Both the position numbers and the translations under genes were made by a program. Under the pieces are notes generated by a model. The model was not told where the DNA came from, did not search any database, and saw only the letters and a list, made by a program, of their open reading frames with translations. Source: CAZVGZ01 sp964627605 (GTDB lineage Bacteria; Latescibacterota; MWCZ01; CAZVGZ01). From it: a DNA stretch of 64,000 nt. The stretch is taken from positions 20,722-84,721 of the forward strand of contig CAZVGZ010000015.1 in the NCBI GenBank assembly GCA_964627605.1, in the 5' to 3' direction. Below are positions 36,337-45,059 of the stretch, piece after piece (the stretch's first letter is position 1; every line of letters starts with the position of its first letter).

Positions 36337-37287
36337 ATGATAAATGATGCTGCCGGGGCGGTGGCCTCGGCGATGTTGGCGCTGGTCGGCCTTGGGGTCA
36401 TAGGTGTGGTTGTTCGCCGCGCCGGGGTGCTTGATAGCTCAGGTGTGTCGGGCCTGAACCGGCTGATAATTGATGTCACGCTGCCTTGTCTGGCTCTGAC
36501 GAACGTACTGTCGACGTTTCAGAGAGCGGACGTGGCTAGCTACTGGCCCCTTCCATTAGCTGGAGTTGGCTACGTGGTTGTGGGGCAGGGCGTAGGGTGG
36601 ATGCTCTGCCGCTTGCTAGGCGTGCCTGTTGGGCGCAGGGGCACTTTCATCAATCTAGTAGGGGTAGGCAACGCCACCTATCTCCCAGTGCCGCTGCTCA
36701 CTGTGGTGTTCGCCGGTCAAACCAGAGAAGAAGCTTTTCTCTATCTCTTTTTGTTCTTGCTAGGATATGGTCCCGCTATCTGGACCACAGGCGTCTTGGC
36801 ATTCCAACGTGACGCCCGCTCTCAAGACCGGCCTTTCAGTAAGACGCCGTTCAGTGTCACGTTCGTGGCGATCGTCTTGGGAATACTGCTCGCGGTCACA
36901 GGCACCGGCGTGTTTATCCCATCAATCGTTACCAACAACCTCAAGATGTTGGGAGACGTTACCGTGCCCCTGGCTATGGTGAGTGTCGGCGCGACGACCG
37001 CCGGACTCTCAACGGGCAGAGGCATCGCGTGGCGTGAACTGGCGGGCATCTCTGTAGGTAAACTGGTGCTGCTGCCCTTAGCGGCGTGGGGATTGACCAT
37101 CGTAATCGGCGCGCCGTTGGCGCTCACTGGAGTGCTGCTAATCGAGGGAGCGACACCGCCAGCGACATCGCTTGTGATATTGGCGGAGAGGTACGGCGGA
37201 GATGTTGAGTTGACCGGCCAGGCGATCGTAGCGACATATCTTTTGGCGATATTGGTTCTTCCCGTTTGGCTTCTGGTGGTGTTCTAG
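36337..37287 (+). CDS. AEC-family (auxin efflux carrier-like) transporter
   Basis: 316 residues with ten hydrophobic helices in two five-helix repeats. The N-terminal repeat has LALVGLGVIGVVVRRAGVLD and LNRLIIDVTLPCLALTNVLS, a motif typical of bacterial AEC permeases. VGVGNATYLPVPLLTVVFA follows. The C-terminal repeat has MLGDVTVPLAMVSVGATTAG and the crossing region ATPPATSLVILAERYGGDV. Such carriers move organic acids. It starts 22 bases after the OmpA-like gene and is followed closely by asnB. Confidence 0.82.
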   Translation: MINDAAGAVASAMLALVGLGVIGVVVRRAGVLDSSGVSGLNRLIIDVTLPCLALTNVLSTFQRADVASYWPLPLAGVGYVVVGQGVGWMLCRLLGVPVGRRGTFINLVGVGNATYLPVPLLTVVFAGQTREEAFLYLFLFLLGYGPAIWTTGVLAFQRDARSQDRPFSKTPFSVTFVAIVLGILLAVTGTGVFIPSIVTNNLKMLGDVTVPLAMVSVGATTAGLSTGRGIAWRELAGISVGKLVLLPLAAWGLTIVIGAPLALTGVLLIEGATPPATSLVILAERYGGDVELTGQAIVATYLLAILVLPVWLLVVF

Positions 37288-37340
37288 ACCTATGGTCGCC
37301 TCATTATAAGGCGGGGCATAATCATCAATATGGACGACTT

Positions 37341-39209
37341 ATGTGCGGAATAGCCGGTATCGTTCACTCGGATTCAGGTAGAACAGTCGAACCCTCTCAG
37401 ATAGAGGCCATGTGCAGCGTAATGCAGCACCGAGGCCCCGACGATCAGGGGATCTACTGTGACGGGCCCGTAGGGATCGGGATGCGCCGACTGGCGATTA
37501 TTGACCTTAGCAGCGGGCAGCAGCCCATCGCCAACGAAGACCAGACAGTCTGGATCGTTTTCAACGGCGAGGTCTACAACTTCCAGGAGAAACGCGCACT
37601 ACTTGAGGGCAAGGGCCACCAGTTCAGGACGAACGCCGACACCGAAGTGATCGTTCATCTATACGAGGAGTTCGGCCTCGATTTCGTCGATCATCTGAGG
37701 GGCATGTTTGCCATCGCCATCTGGGATTGCTCGAAAAAACGGTGCGTCCTGGTGCGTGACCGATTAGGGATAAAGCCGCTCTACTACCGCGTCGCAGATG
37801 GCATCCTTCAGTTTGGTTCCGAGCTAAAAACCCTCCTCGCCTGCCCAGACGTCCCCCGCTCAATCGACGATGCGGCGTTGAGGGAGTTTCTGGTATTCCA
37901 GTATGTCCCCAACCCGATGACGATCTTTGAGGGCATCAGGCAGCTTCAGCCCGGACATCTGCTTGTTTGGGAGGATGGACACGAGTCTATAAGCGAATAC
38001 TGGCGGTTGAAAATTGAGCCAACACCGCAGCCGTTCGACCAGGCGACAGAAAAATTTGACGAGCTCCTGGCTGAGTCGGTAAAACTGCGGCTTATCGCCG
38101 ATGTACCGTTGGGAGTTTTCTTAAGTGGCGGCCTGGATTCGGGTTCTGTGGTTGCGACTATGGCCAGGGTGTCTGATGAGCCTATCAAGACATTTTCCAT
38201 CGGCTTTGAGGACGAAAGGCTCAACGAACTTCCTGACGCCAGGCACGTGGCGGAGATGTACGGTACCGATCACCACGAGCGGATTGTGAAATCTGACGCT
38301 CTGGGTCTGCTTCCCAAACTTATGTGGCACTACGACGAGCCGTTCGCTGATGATTCTGCGATCCCGACGTACTACGTCAGCCAGGCCGCTCGCGAGCACG
38401 TAACGGTGGCTCTGTCCGGCGACGGCGGCGACGAGATGCTCATCGGCTACGCTCGCTACCCCAAATACCACAAACTGCGTTGGATTCTTGGCCTTCCCGC
38501 GCCACTGAGAGCTCTGCTGTGGGGACCGGCATCAAAAGCAATTCCAAACGGCGTTCGTGGAGCCGGTTTCCTGAAAATGCTGCGGAATGGGATGCGTGAT
38601 GGCTATATGGATGGCATGAGCATCTACACCTCAGACACGCTGGGCGACATAATGTCTGACCCTTCAATCGGCGAGAAGCTGGCGGCGGTAGGAGAGTCGT
38701 TCAGGGCACACTGGACCCGCTCGGAGGGGCTGCCCGTGACCGGGCGTCTTCAGCACATCGACGCAAATACATATCTGCCTGACTGCATGCTTACGAAGGT
38801 CGATCGCGCGAGCATGGCCAACTCCTTGGAGGTTAGAGTACCGCTGCTCGATCACGTCCTTGCGGAGTTTTTGGCGACACTGCCCATCGACTACAAGTTT
38901 CGCGATGGCAAAGGCAAACAAATATTGCGGCAGATCATGGAACCCAGGTTGCCACCTGGACATCTGAACCGCCAGAAGAGGGGCTTTGGAACTCCTATCG
39001 ACCGCTGGTTTCAGAATGAACTCAAAGAGCTCTTGAGCGATACACTTCTCGACAGCAGGGCTACCCAGCGAGGCATTTTCAGACGTGATGCCATCGAGCG
39101 GATGATCGCCGAGCAAGGCGGAATCGGTCGAAGAAACCACAGCCGTCGCCTCTGGGCGCTGCTGACATTCGAGCTTTGGCACCGGGTCGTGCTTGAAGGA
39201 GATATGTAG
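37341..39209 (+). CDS. asnB: Glutamine-hydrolysing asparagine synthase AsnB
   Basis: 622 residues starting MCGIAG, whose Cys2 is the amidotransferase nucleophile after Met removal; a longer frame start at 37266 would bury it. The glutaminase domain has MQHRGPDDQGIY, IDLSSGQQPIANED and FNGEVYNFQE. The synthetase domain has the P-loop FLSGGLDSGSVVATM, TFSIGFEDERLNE and ALSGDGGDEMLIGY. It amidates Asp with Gln and ATP, or a related carboxyl group in surface polysaccharide clusters. The length is normal. It terminates the collinear run from rho. Confidence 0.93.
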   Translation: MCGIAGIVHSDSGRTVEPSQIEAMCSVMQHRGPDDQGIYCDGPVGIGMRRLAIIDLSSGQQPIANEDQTVWIVFNGEVYNFQEKRALLEGKGHQFRTNADTEVIVHLYEEFGLDFVDHLRGMFAIAIWDCSKKRCVLVRDRLGIKPLYYRVADGILQFGSELKTLLACPDVPRSIDDAALREFLVFQYVPNPMTIFEGIRQLQPGHLLVWEDGHESISEYWRLKIEPTPQPFDQATEKFDELLAESVKLRLIADVPLGVFLSGGLDSGSVVATMARVSDEPIKTFSIGFEDERLNELPDARHVAEMYGTDHHERIVKSDALGLLPKLMWHYDEPFADDSAIPTYYVSQAAREHVTVALSGDGGDEMLIGYARYPKYHKLRWILGLPAPLRALLWGPASKAIPNGVRGAGFLKMLRNGMRDGYMDGMSIYTSDTLGDIMSDPSIGEKLAAVGESFRAHWTRSEGLPVTGRLQHIDANTYLPDCMLTKVDRASMANSLEVRVPLLDHVLAEFLATLPIDYKFRDGKGKQILRQIMEPRLPPGHLNRQKRGFGTPIDRWFQNELKELLSDTLLDSRATQRGIFRRDAIERMIAEQGGIGRRNHSRRLWALLTFELWHRVVLEGDM

Positions 39210-39414
39210 CACTCAACTTAAAACCCATAGGCAGCCCCCGTCAAGATATTTATACTCGCTAACCGCACTAATACCAATAAGTTACGAAGCTAGACTTTCC
39301 TGAAGCGAAAAAAAGTCGTCCCCAGGTTCATCAAATCCGCCATTTGATCCGTCTAAATATGTACTAGTGATCCGCGCTGACCAACTTGGCAACGGACTTA
39401 ATCGGGGGTGTTGC

Positions 39415-40140
39415 ATGACGACGAGATGCTTTTTGGGCACGATCGCAGTGTTGGTGGGCTTCAATAATAGTGCGATCGTCCTGGCGACCACACCACAGAT
39501 CAATATCCATCATGGTAGAATGTGGACGACGCTAGACTACGACGGCGCTGATGGGTGGGACTCGTATATCATCTATCCCGGCGGGGTTCCAATACGTGCG
39601 AACCCTGATGTATACCCGCTTACCCGGCAGTGGAACGACCACACGCGCAAGGCTGGCACATATTTCATGAGCACCGATTGGGTGGGGCCGGATGATGTGA
39701 TGTACCCCCACGCGATGTCGTACATGTTCCGCAGCTACGACTACGCGTATCCACCGGTTTTCGACGGTACGAGCCGCACCGGGTCTGGACCGATGGCGTT
39801 CGTCTGGCCACTGGGGATGATCCGGGACCTTCGCTGGTCCAGGCCGAATGTCGTCGTTGGCGACGGTTACTACAATCTAGAGGTAGATTTCGAGGGCCCG
39901 ATGGGCGAGAGCGCCGCCTTTTCCGGGTACGGTAACGACATGCGTCCGCCATTCACAGTCGCACCGAACCTAGTAACAGAAATGGCAAGCGAGGCCCAGG
40001 AACGCCCAGACGACTACCGCGATCTGGTGGTTCGGGTAGCAGGCTACTCAGCGCGTTTTACCGCTCTCTCCACAGCCACCCAGGATGAGATTATCGCCGT
40101 TCGCTGGAGAATTCGCTTGTTACTTAGCCACCGAGGGTGA
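39415..40140 (+). CDS. Secreted protein fused to a glycyl-radical-enzyme tail
   Basis: 241 residues from ATG 39415. The first 27 residues are a signal peptide (TIAVLVGFNNSAIVLA). Residues 28 to about 175 are an unfamiliar domain rich in Trp/Tyr/Pro (GRMWTTLDYDGADGWDSYII, YPHAMSYMFRSYDYAYPPVF). From about 180 the sequence switches to PDDYRDLVVRVAGYSARFTA followed by LSTATQDEIIAVR, which matches the C terminus of pyruvate formate-lyase-like enzymes including the glycine (codon at 40042-40044) that carries the radical. That domain is cytoplasmic and cannot work without its barrel, so this is probably a recombination chimera. It overlaps the convergent ferredoxin gene by 21 bases. Confidence 0.6.
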   Translation: MTTRCFLGTIAVLVGFNNSAIVLATTPQINIHHGRMWTTLDYDGADGWDSYIIYPGGVPIRANPDVYPLTRQWNDHTRKAGTYFMSTDWVGPDDVMYPHAMSYMFRSYDYAYPPVFDGTSRTGSGPMAFVWPLGMIRDLRWSRPNVVVGDGYYNLEVDFEGPMGESAAFSGYGNDMRPPFTVAPNLVTEMASEAQERPDDYRDLVVRVAGYSARFTALSTATQDEIIAVRWRIRLLLSHRG

Positions 40141-40608
40141 GTGGACGTGGTTAGCGAGCTGAAAACTACTGGGCCGATCGAGTTCACCGGCGTCAACGCT
40201 GATCGAATGCTTAATGCAGATGTCCTCGCAGAACTGACACCCAGTGCATTTTTTGGGGTCCACGGCGGCGATCCGGTTCGTCATCATCGCAGGATGGTCG
40301 TCATTCACCACCGACATTGATATCGCTTCGAACGGGCATACATCCATACACATTTCGCACCCTGAGCACATATCCGGGTCCACTTGCGCTTTAGGTATTG
40401 ATTTCGCTTTGATCCGCGGAACCAGCTCATCGAACTCGTCCAAGACCGCATCTGATGGGCACCAGCGTCCGCAGTTCCGGCAATCGACACACAACTCAGC
40501 GATGACAAAGTGAGGCTCCTTCTTAGTGCCGATGATGGCGTCAGTTGGACACTTGAGAGCGCAAATGGTGCAGCCCGTGCAAGGTTCAGGGAGGATAGTG
40601 TGGGCCAT
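40120..40608 (-). CDS. Polyferredoxin with four CX2CX2CX3C-type motifs
   Basis: 162 residues from ATG 40608. Four cysteine blocks follow one another: CTGCTICALKCP, CVDCRNCGRWCP, CSGCEMCMDVCP and CTGCQFCEDICI. All four are of the [4Fe-4S] type. There is no signal peptide, so it acts in the cytoplasm or at the inner face of the membrane. It is the last gene of the molybdoenzyme/cytochrome operon, 20 bases after the 55-residue membrane protein. It could carry electrons between the membrane module and cytoplasmic acceptors, for instance for reverse electron flow. That is an inference from position. Confidence 0.88.
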   Translation of the reverse strand: MAHTILPEPCTGCTICALKCPTDAIIGTKKEPHFVIAELCVDCRNCGRWCPSDAVLDEFDELVPRIKAKSIPKAQVDPDMCSGCEMCMDVCPFEAISMSVVNDDHPAMMTNRIAAVDPKKCTGCQFCEDICIKHSISVDAGELDRPSSFQLANHVHSPSVAK

Positions 40609-40627
40609 ATGATGTCGGCAGCGGAAA

Positions 40628-40795
40628 CTATTCGCGCATGCGCTTGCCGATCTCCTCCTTCCTTCCATCCTTGATCAAGCGGTCATTCTTGCCAGCTTCA
40701 GAAAAGGCCAGCCACGTCAGATATATGACCGCCAACAGCATCCCGACTATCGGGATATTGTCCCCTTTTGTGATGATGGCAATGAAGTGTTCCAT
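40628..40795 (-). CDS. 55-residue single-span membrane protein
   Basis: ATG 40795, four bases after the stop of the cupredoxin-like gene; stop TAG at 40628-40630. The protein reads MEHFIAIITKGDNIPIVGML, then a hydrophobic helix (LAVIYLTWLAF), then a charged cytoplasmic tail SEAGKNDRLIKDGRKEEIG. The length, single helix and charged tail match small subunits of cytochrome complexes. Its place inside the packed operon supports it being real and part of the complex. No family recognised. Confidence 0.7.
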   Translation of the reverse strand: MEHFIAIITKGDNIPIVGMLLAVIYLTWLAFSEAGKNDRLIKDGRKEEIGKRMRE

Positions 40796-40798
40796 TCT

Positions 40799-41575
40799 TT
40801 AGTCCTTCAGCACAAAGTCAACACTCGTCGATTGCCCGGCTGAGACCGTTACAGTCTTGGTGACCACGATCGGGTCTGAATATGTTGGCCCCTGTGTAGC
40901 ACTAGCTGCATTGGTGATCTGCCACCCCTCATGCCACATCTCGATCTGGTACTCACCAGGGGGTACTCCGTCCAGGCTGAATCGACCCTCAGCGTCGGTG
41001 GCTACCGCGTATGGATGTTCTGAGACGTAGACATAGGCGCTCATCCAGGTGTGCCCGGCGTCGCATGCTATCTCAACTATCCCTGCCCTTTTGAGTTTTT
41101 TCCTGTTCCTCTGTCCTTGGATGGGCATCGCGAGGTTGAAGACAGTCCTTCTGTTGACGTAGCCGTGGACGTTGTGCAGCACATCGTCGCTGTTGATGAT
41201 CTGGAGTTTGGAGTTCTTCGGAGCCACCTGCACATGGGGTACGTACTCGCACTCATCCTGGTCGATCCGCGGAGTTACCTCTCCAAAAGCCATCCCGCTG
41301 GAGATGTCTTTGAGATAGACCACTGCGTTTGCCACTCCACCCCCAGAGGCGACTATCAATCGGGGTGATTTCTTGCTGTCTCCGCATGTGCTTTGGTCTT
41401 TGCCAACCGCCAAACTCGGCTGCGAAGGCGTGCCCTCGAATGTCACGGCACCGGAGATGGTGCCTGGATTAGCGACCTCTACCTCATCGTATGCTGACGC
41501 GAGCATGGTTCCCAGCGCCAAGAGGGTGACAACTGCGACACCAACGCTCATTCGTTTTCGGAATATCGGTTTCAT
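40799..41575 (-). CDS. Cupredoxin-like protein with carboxypeptidase-regulatory domain
   Basis: 258 residues from ATG 41575. A signal peptide (VGVAVVTLLALGTMLASA) is followed by an Ig-like/cupredoxin fold: GTISGAVTFEG, VYLKDISSG, INSDDVLHNVHGYVN and VEIACDAGHTWMSAYVYVS. Histidines 134 and 137, Cys171, His175 and Met178 give a Cys-X3-His-X2-Met order like a type 1 copper site. The last 90 residues are a carboxypeptidase-regulatory-like beta-sandwich (HPYAVATDAEGRFSLDGVPP, YQIEMWHEGW). It is exported. It sits 26 bases after the octahaem cytochrome, so an electron-carrier or structural role with that protein is likely. Copper binding is inferred from residues only. Confidence 0.72.
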   Translation of the reverse strand: MKPIFRKRMSVGVAVVTLLALGTMLASAYDEVEVANPGTISGAVTFEGTPSQPSLAVGKDQSTCGDSKKSPRLIVASGGGVANAVVYLKDISSGMAFGEVTPRIDQDECEYVPHVQVAPKNSKLQIINSDDVLHNVHGYVNRRTVFNLAMPIQGQRNRKKLKRAGIVEIACDAGHTWMSAYVYVSEHPYAVATDAEGRFSLDGVPPGEYQIEMWHEGWQITNAASATQGPTYSDPIVVTKTVTVSAGQSTSVDFVLKD

Positions 41576-41601
41576 AATCGATGTCCTTTCCATTCCTGAT
41601 A

Positions 41602-44280
41602 TCAGTTCTTCTGTTTGAGCTCGTAGAGTGTAGCGGTGAGCGTCTCCATCTGCTTGATGGCGTCGCCGTCCATGATATCCCACAGCGGGGTCGAAAAACT
41701 AGTGGGGTCGTCATCGTCCTCAAGTGGGAAGAACGACGGCATTCGGGTCTCAGGCTGCAACGCTTGAGGGTCTTTGAGCCAATCCAGAATCCAACCGTAG
41801 CGAAGTCGTTCACGGGCCATGGACAGGTCCGGTGCCAGATCGGCAGCTTGCCGCCCTCCGCCGGCTGAAAGGTTGTGGCAGTTGAGGCATTTGAGTTTGG
41901 CGAATATCTCTGTGCCGATAGCCCGCTCGGCTGGCAGCATCTGGTCGGGTTGTGCAAAGTCGTGAAGGAAACGCTCTCCTGAGAGCACATAGAGGTACTC
42001 GACCAACGCTAACGCCTGTGCATCTGTAGTGGTGAAAGAAGGCATGCGAACCTTCAGCCAAGGTCGAAGCACGCTAGGGCTCTTTATGAAATTGAAGAGC
42101 CAGTCGCTGCGAACTTTTTTGCCCTCACCTTCAAGTGATGGCGGTGCCAGAGCCCTGTTATCATATCGCGCTACAATGTCACCTTCAACACCTGCAATGG
42201 TGTGGCAGCCACGACAGTTGAAATGCTCGGCGAGGAGCAGGCCTCGATCTGTACGCCGTTCAATGTCGTTTGGCACTGCGACGTAATGCTCGGTGATCCG
42301 CGTTGTACGAAGACTCATGAGAAAGACCAGAAGGCTTTCTACTTCGTCGTCGTTGAGAATGAAACTCGGCATGCGAAGGTTGGCACGGTCAGTGGCGAAC
42401 ACCCGTGGGTTCTTGAGTTTATTGGTGATCCAGCTCTGCCAAGTCTCTTCGACAGTTGGCCCGGTGTAGTTGGAGTTCAGAGTATTTCCAAAATCGAGCT
42501 CGTAGGGCTCCTTTGCGCCGATCCCATTTAGGGGCGGTGCTATACGCTCAGCTTTCTCAAATCCGTTGATTTCGTGACAGCCGAAGCACCCGTAGGTGCG
42601 AATCAGAAGTTCGCCCTCTTGGATGTTTGTCTCTGAGTTGAGTTCTGCATCCAGCCCAGACGTTTCCGCTTCTGGCTGCTGGTTGCCGCCGGTGAGATAG
42701 GCGGTGATGTCGGCGGCTTCGGCGTCCGACAACCGTAGATTTGGCATGCGAGTCGTTGGACTGTAATGCGTTGGGTTTTTGATCCAGTCATACACCCAAT
42801 CAGCCGACCGCACTTTCGTTGAAACCGTCGTTATTTCCGGCGCAAAATCAAACCGCAGCCTGCGCTCTTCCCGCTCCCTATCATCTGTCTTGTGGCAACC
42901 AGCACAACCGACACGATCCACCGTCTCCTTGCCCCTCGCAGCGTTGCCACGCGCCAACGCTTTCGAGTTTGAGGTCTGGTACGGCTCTGATGAGTCGATG
43001 AGATATGCAGCGATCTGAGTTGCTTGTGTGCGACTGAAGGTGAATGTGGGCATGCGTGTTCTCTCGTGAACTGTCCGTGGATTCTGGATCCAGTTTACGA
43101 GCCATCCCGATCGGTCTTTGCTGGCAACCCGACGCAACTCTGGACCGATCTTGACGAAGTTCTCATACCCTTCGACCTGATGGCAGCCAAAACAGCCCAG
43201 ATACCGAAATAGTTCTCTGCCTCTGTTTAGATCGTGGCCCCCAGGTATCGCCTCAATCTCCCTGTGGCACTGATTACAGGTCGCGTCGATCCGGTTTCTA
43301 AGAAGCATCGGATAGTCCCAGTATTTTATCCGCTTCACCCCCAGCTCTTTCCATCCGTGAGCTCCTTCGGCGGTCATGGCGATGCCTTGGCCCTGGTGGC
43401 ACGATGTACAGCCGAATTTCTCAGGCGAGTGAATCCCCAGTAGTACATCGGATTCTCCTCGCTCACCGGCGAGCGTCTCCACGCGGCGGGGGTGTCTGGC
43501 GAACAGGCCGGAGTCGCTGGCCGCGAGCGGGTTATCCGCACCAACATGGCAACTCGTGCAGCGATCGACCCGCGAGACCACCTGACCGAACTCATTTCGT
43601 TCAAACCTCGGCACGACGATCTGTCTGACCTCCGGCCATCGCCCCGCAACGGCGGAGAGTCGCCGTTCGGCGGTCTGCAGCGGGCGTTCGAGGGTGGCTA
43701 GCTGCTCCCGTGCCTGCGAAAGCCGCGCTCGCTCTTCGGGTCGTTTCTTTTCGCTGGCTGCAAGTTGGGCGGCCAACCCATCTGCTCTTACCCCAGCCGT
43801 GTCGATACGCGCCTGTATTTCACTCATCGCTCTGCCAGCGGACTCAGTGTCGTGTCCCAACTGCAAAGCGTGGCGGAAGCGGTAGTACGCTGCCTCCCAT
43901 TCGCTCCTGGCGAACTGGCGCTCCCGTTCTGCTGCGTTCAGCTCCAGTTTGAGCGCGTCAATCTCCTCTTCAACAGCGGACGTCTCCCCTTGGGAGGCTT
44001 GTTGGGCAACCGACTGCTCCAACTCGGCAATGCGCCCCAGCAGCTCGTCTAGTTTTTTGGCTTCGGAGCCGCCATCGGCGAAGGCATCGCCAAGTTTATC
44101 GAGCTCTCCTTGCAACCGAACACTCTCCGACTGGAAGAACTCCCGCTGATGTTCCTTCCACGGACGGCGCGTCCCGATCTCGTTGATTGCGGTGTAGAGA
44201 GTCGCGACGCAGAGGACCACAATACCGACAAAAAAGTGCGGAGTGTAGGACCTCTTCTCGTCCGTAATAAATGGGGGCAT
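41602..44280 (-). CDS. Membrane-anchored octahaem cytochrome c
   Basis: 892 residues from ATG 44280 (GAGG upstream); the subunit IV stop is 11 bases before. Residues 15-40 are one membrane helix (PHFFVGIVVLCVATLYTAI). Residues 45-200 are a long coiled coil rich in Glu/Arg/Ala. Eight CXXCH motifs follow at residues 241, 291, 335, 363, 459, 565, 689 and 798, several within full cytochrome c domains (for example RGRELFRYLGCFGCHQVEGY and RMPTF methionine-ligand segments that recur). The haem part is periplasmic. It follows split cytochrome b directly, in the place where cytochrome c1 or f would be encoded, and probably takes electrons from the Rieske centre. The coiled coil may hold it in a larger assembly. 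Confidence 0.9.
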   Translation of the reverse strand: MPPFITDEKRSYTPHFFVGIVVLCVATLYTAINEIGTRRPWKEHQREFFQSESVRLQGELDKLGDAFADGGSEAKKLDELLGRIAELEQSVAQQASQGETSAVEEEIDALKLELNAAERERQFARSEWEAAYYRFRHALQLGHDTESAGRAMSEIQARIDTAGVRADGLAAQLAASEKKRPEERARLSQAREQLATLERPLQTAERRLSAVAGRWPEVRQIVVPRFERNEFGQVVSRVDRCTSCHVGADNPLAASDSGLFARHPRRVETLAGERGESDVLLGIHSPEKFGCTSCHQGQGIAMTAEGAHGWKELGVKRIKYWDYPMLLRNRIDATCNQCHREIEAIPGGHDLNRGRELFRYLGCFGCHQVEGYENFVKIGPELRRVASKDRSGWLVNWIQNPRTVHERTRMPTFTFSRTQATQIAAYLIDSSEPYQTSNSKALARGNAARGKETVDRVGCAGCHKTDDREREERRLRFDFAPEITTVSTKVRSADWVYDWIKNPTHYSPTTRMPNLRLSDAEAADITAYLTGGNQQPEAETSGLDAELNSETNIQEGELLIRTYGCFGCHEINGFEKAERIAPPLNGIGAKEPYELDFGNTLNSNYTGPTVEETWQSWITNKLKNPRVFATDRANLRMPSFILNDDEVESLLVFLMSLRTTRITEHYVAVPNDIERRTDRGLLLAEHFNCRGCHTIAGVEGDIVARYDNRALAPPSLEGEGKKVRSDWLFNFIKSPSVLRPWLKVRMPSFTTTDAQALALVEYLYVLSGERFLHDFAQPDQMLPAERAIGTEIFAKLKCLNCHNLSAGGGRQAADLAPDLSMARERLRYGWILDWLKDPQALQPETRMPSFFPLEDDDDPTSFSTPLWDIMDGDAIKQMETLTATLYELKQKN

Positions 44281-44291
44281 ATTGGCGTGCC

Positions 44292-45047
44292 TCAAACGTT
44301 AAGAACCCCTGGCCAGACCCAGAGATATTTTATGTTGAGCGTCCAGCGCAGGATCATTTTAATCGGCAGCAGCGTCATTGTCATGAATAGAAAAGCCACT
44401 ATCCCGTACCGCACCATACCAAGCTGTTCGATCGTGGGAATCTTCTGTCGGCCCCATCGGTAGACACCTGCTATGGGTATGATGTAGTACAGCGCCAACG
44501 TTAGCCCTCCCAATATCCCCCCGGCAGTGGCAGAGCGCTGCTCCACCCCGAGAAGTTCCCAGAGGTTGACGTTGGTCAGTGCTTGTACTTTGTGCGGGTC
44601 CCAAGCCTCCCAGGGGGCAAAAAAGTTCCAACCTGGACCACGCATGAACACCCCCACAATAATCAGTAGCACCCACAGGATGAGGAATCCGAACAGGAAG
44701 ATCGACATCGCAAAAGGACGCTCTTTTATCGTATAGTACCCGCTCCCTTTCGGGTTTGTATCCAGGTAGGGTATGGCCATCAAGCCAACGATAATCAGGC
44801 TTGGAATTGCCACGCCTGCCATCCACGGGTCAAAGTAGACCAGCACCTCTTGAAATCCGAGGAAATACCAGGGAGCTTTGGACGGGTTGGGTGTCCTGTT
44901 TGGGTTTGCAGGTTCCTCAAGCGGCGCGTCAATGGCGACAGACCATACGAGCAAAACCGCTATCGCGATGATCGTCGCGATGAGCTCAAGGCGAACCAGA
45001 TAGGGCCAGACATGGACACGGTCTGGTGAAACATCTTTTTCTGGCAA
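44292..45047 (-). CDS. Cytochrome b C-terminal part (subunit IV/PetD-like)
   Basis: 251 residues. DRVHVWPYLVRLELIATI starts the first of about four to five membrane helices. PNPSKAPWYFLGFQEVLVYF is the quinol-site loop in which the PEWY motif of mitochondrial and plastid proteins is replaced by APWY, as in many split forms. A further helix pair follows. The C-terminal extension of about 90 residues (NLWELLGVEQRSATAGGILG onwards) adds two membrane spans beyond the normal subunit IV. It pairs with the b6-like gene 12 bases upstream to form the quinol-oxidising core. Confidence 0.9.
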   Translation of the reverse strand: MPEKDVSPDRVHVWPYLVRLELIATIIAIAVLLVWSVAIDAPLEEPANPNRTPNPSKAPWYFLGFQEVLVYFDPWMAGVAIPSLIIVGLMAIPYLDTNPKGSGYYTIKERPFAMSIFLFGFLILWVLLIIVGVFMRGPGWNFFAPWEAWDPHKVQALTNVNLWELLGVEQRSATAGGILGGLTLALYYIIPIAGVYRWGRQKIPTIEQLGMVRYGIVAFLFMTMTLLPIKMILRWTLNIKYLWVWPGVLNV

Positions 45048-45059
45048 TTGCTGACTCCT

